Shown here in pieces: positions 5,476-5,514 of a DNA stretch of 5,514 nucleotides (the first letter of the stretch is position 1; the number at the start of each line of letters is the position of its first letter). Position numbers and translations under genes: made by a program. Source of the stretch: an uncultured Altererythrobacter sp. (lineage in GTDB: Bacteria > Pseudomonadota > Alphaproteobacteria > Sphingomonadales > Sphingomonadaceae); NCBI GenBank assembly GCA_946886175.1, contig CAMPIA010000096.1:1-5514 (forward strand). The letters are read 5' to 3'. A model generated the notes under the pieces. It was given only the letters and a program-made list of their open reading frames with translations, made no database searches and was not told where the DNA came from.

Positions 5476-5514
5476 TCAGGCTCGCTCGAGAACGGGCGTG
5501 AGCAAGCGTTCGGC
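5476..5514 (-). CDS. C-terminal end of the upstream operon gene, probably the AbiEi-type antitoxin
   Basis: Only the last 12 codons and the TGA (5478-5476) are inside the window; the visible residues are AERLLTPVLERA. The frame is assigned because it ends 8 bp before the abiEii start, the spacing expected for the toxin-antitoxin operon. AbiEi-like partners (winged-helix antitoxin and autorepressor, including DUF6088-type proteins) are normally encoded directly upstream of AbiEii. The peptide itself is too short to identify the family, so the product is inferred from context alone. Confidence 0.5.
   Translation of the reverse strand, partial: AERLLTPVLERA

Overview
This 5.5 kb window is very GC-rich. 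It carries a Ros/MucR-family regulator, a family found almost entirely in Alphaproteobacteria, and a GC-rich intergenic palindrome of the type scattered through alphaproteobacterial genomes. An alphaproteobacterial chromosome or integrated element is the best guess; genus cannot be given. The gene mix suggests an accessory region: a conjugation-type signal peptidase and lytic transglycosylase, an AbiE-type toxin gene and a serine-recombinase remnant, next to an ordinary flavin-dependent oxidoreductase.

Layout, left to right. (1) 1-486 (+): C-terminal half of a luciferase-like (LLM class) oxidoreductase, cut by the window edge. (2) 487-841: 355 bp without a convincing gene, rich in short palindromes. 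(3) 842-2209 (+): three overlapping genes encoding a small excisionase/MerR-like DNA-binding protein, a TraF-type S26 signal peptidase and an exported SLT lytic transglycosylase. (4) 2339-2770 (-): a MucR-type zinc-finger regulator, convergent with the transglycosylase gene. (5) 2771-3027: a divergent intergenic region holding the CCCGGG palindrome. (6) 3028-3966 (+): an exported endonuclease/exonuclease/phosphatase-family protein. (7) 4075-4167 (-): a 30-residue single-span membrane protein, preceded by a perfect 11-bp hairpin that contains its ribosome binding site and by a 13-bp AT-rich palindrome. (8) 4207-4528 (-): the C-terminal remnant of a large serine recombinase. (9) 4529-5467 (-): an AbiEii-family nucleotidyltransferase toxin. 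(10) 5476-5514 (-): the last 12 codons of the upstream gene of that operon, in the position of an AbiEi antitoxin.

How the parts fit. TraF peptidases mature the cyclic pilin of P-type conjugation systems, and lytic transglycosylases open the peptidoglycan for the secretion channel, so genes 2-4 form a piece of a mating-pair apparatus. No relaxase, coupling protein or pilin gene is in view. AbiEii with its partner is a type IV toxin-antitoxin and phage-defence pair. The recombinase stub directly after it suggests that this cassette lies at a site of past recombination. The most original observation is the tiny membrane-protein gene with a leader that consists almost entirely of a hairpin sequestering its Shine-Dalgarno sequence.
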